A DNA stretch of 57,821 nucleotides from contig NZ_JABCPZ010000043.1 of the NCBI RefSeq assembly GCF_013283785.1, positions 1 to 57,821 of the forward strand. The letters run 5' to 3'. The position numbers were made by a program, and so were the translations under genes. The first letter of the stretch is position 1; each line of letters opens with the position of its first letter. This document shows, piece after piece, positions 57,115 through 57,821 of the stretch. The notes under the pieces are model-generated. The model searched no databases. It saw only the letters and a program-made list of their open reading frames with translations, and was not told the DNA's origin. Origin of the DNA: Nonomuraea antri. Lineage in GTDB: Bacteria > Actinomycetota > Actinomycetes > Streptosporangiales > Streptosporangiaceae.

Positions 57115-57821
57115 TCATCCCCCGGAATTCCCCCTCAGGTCGGTGAGCTGTGTCTCCAACCAGCCGACATCTACCGGAGCCCATACGGCCTCCCTTGAAC
57201 GGTCCCCGAACGTGCTGTAGGCGAGGATCAGCGAGAGCGCGGCCCCCGCCGCGAGAACCCCGGCCATCACCATCGCCGCTGTTCTCGAGGGTACGAGGGA
57301 TGACAACGTTCTGCGCATCTGCCTGCCCGGGCCCTCGACGCCGGGCCCGGCGCACACGGTCCACAACGCTACCGCGGCGCCCCACGCCAGGGCGTTGGAC
57401 GGATCGGTCTTGACCACCACGCTGAGCAGCAGGGTCACGGGCAGGCCGAGGATGAGCGCGTACAGTACCAGCGCCAGCGTGATGCCGGCCGACTTGGCCA
57501 GCGCGTACGGGTAGGCGAACACCCGCAGCACGTCGAGCGCGGCCGAACCGGCAGGACGGCGCGTGTGCAGCTCGGGCTGGGCCAGGTCGGCGGCGCGCAG
57601 CAGCACCGCGACCGGGATCGCCACCACGGCCACCAGCACCGGCGCCATGACGGCCGCCACGATCATGAGCACCAGCAGCATCGCGCTCGCCACGCCGTAG
57701 GCGTGTGAGCGCGCCAGCGGCTGCCCCGCCACCGCGCCCGGGATGAACGGCTCCCGCTTGGTGCCCGGGTCGGGCGCGAACTGCGGCTGCGCCGGGATGT
57801 AGGGCGGGGGCTGCATCGGGG
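57115..57821 (-). CDS. C-terminal part of a third membrane kinase-like protein (cut by the window edge)
   Basis: The frame is open to the right edge; the 235 visible residues lack the N-terminus. After a proline-rich linker (PPPYIPAQPQF) come about five membrane helices and an outside tail with EAVWAPVDVG. Helix by helix it resembles the C-terminus of the kinase at 55257-57098 (for example YPYALAKSAG against TPWALVKSAL, and the W-S/A-P tail motif). It is therefore probably a third Ser/Thr kinase of the same row, but the kinase domain itself is outside the window. The gap to the next gene is 16 bp. Confidence 0.7.
   Translation of the reverse strand, partial: PMQPPPYIPAQPQFAPDPGTKREPFIPGAVAGQPLARSHAYGVASAMLLVLMIVAAVMAPVLVAVVAIPVAVLLRAADLAQPELHTRRPAGSAALDVLRVFAYPYALAKSAGITLALVLYALILGLPVTLLLSVVVKTDPSNALAWGAAVALWTVCAGPGVEGPGRQMRRTLSSLVPSRTAAMVMAGVLAAGAALSLILAYSTFGDRSREAVWAPVDVGWLETQLTDLRGNSGG

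Overview
The window is very GC-rich, with strong third-position G/C bias in every real gene. It is chromosomal DNA of an actinomycete. A Streptosporangiaceae member such as Nonomuraea or Streptosporangium is my guess from gene content, not proven. Fifty protein genes are called, one of them cut by the right edge, plus one 16-codon leader peptide. I see no rRNA, tRNA, transposase, prophage gene or CRISPR array.

A minus-strand backbone of core genes runs through the window: serA, ilvC-ilvN-ilvB, gatB-gatA-gatC, ligA, a short MetE-like gene, mnmA, a cysteine desulfurase and etfA-etfB. As I recall it, this is the order around Rv2996c-Rv3029c in Mycobacterium tuberculosis, so it is an old actinobacterial gene order. 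Accessory genes, often on the plus strand, sit between the backbone pieces.

Left part (1-16 kb): a ROK sugar kinase, a 42-residue protein, serA, an SseB-like protein, a GPH-type sugar transporter, a PadR/ABC/FtsX cassette with a repeated operator, a DUF1707-FHA protein, a PBP4-type carboxypeptidase, secreted CAP and small proteins, a hydrolase, a second-type methionine aminopeptidase, and TetR with DUF6204. Middle (16-38 kb): the ilvBNC operon with a readable attenuator, two GGDEF-EAL proteins (one lies just beyond gatC), a 2-hydroxyacid dehydrogenase, a sugar dehydrogenase lipoprotein, a VanW-domain wall protein, a CitA/DcuS-type two-component system divergent from tctCBA (tricarboxylate uptake), a serine hydrolase, an MFS exporter and gatCAB. 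Right part (38-58 kb): ligA, the MetE-like gene back-to-back with a metallo-hydrolase, mnmA and cysteine desulfurase with a DUF695 gene wedged between them, TetR plus MFS, an ABC-2 transporter, etfBA, and a tandem set of Ser/Thr kinases whose membrane domains are related.

The clearest regulatory content is: the ilvB leader peptide (MLRSEILVVLRRRAGR) followed by a terminator hairpin with a T-run; a perfect 24-bp palindrome over a TetR promoter; a duplicated 13-bp palindromic unit at padR; and about ten genes whose start codon lies exactly 7 nt after a TANNNT-like -10 box with no Shine-Dalgarno, which points to common leaderless transcription. Several intergenic spots right after stop codons hold short tandem or direct duplications.
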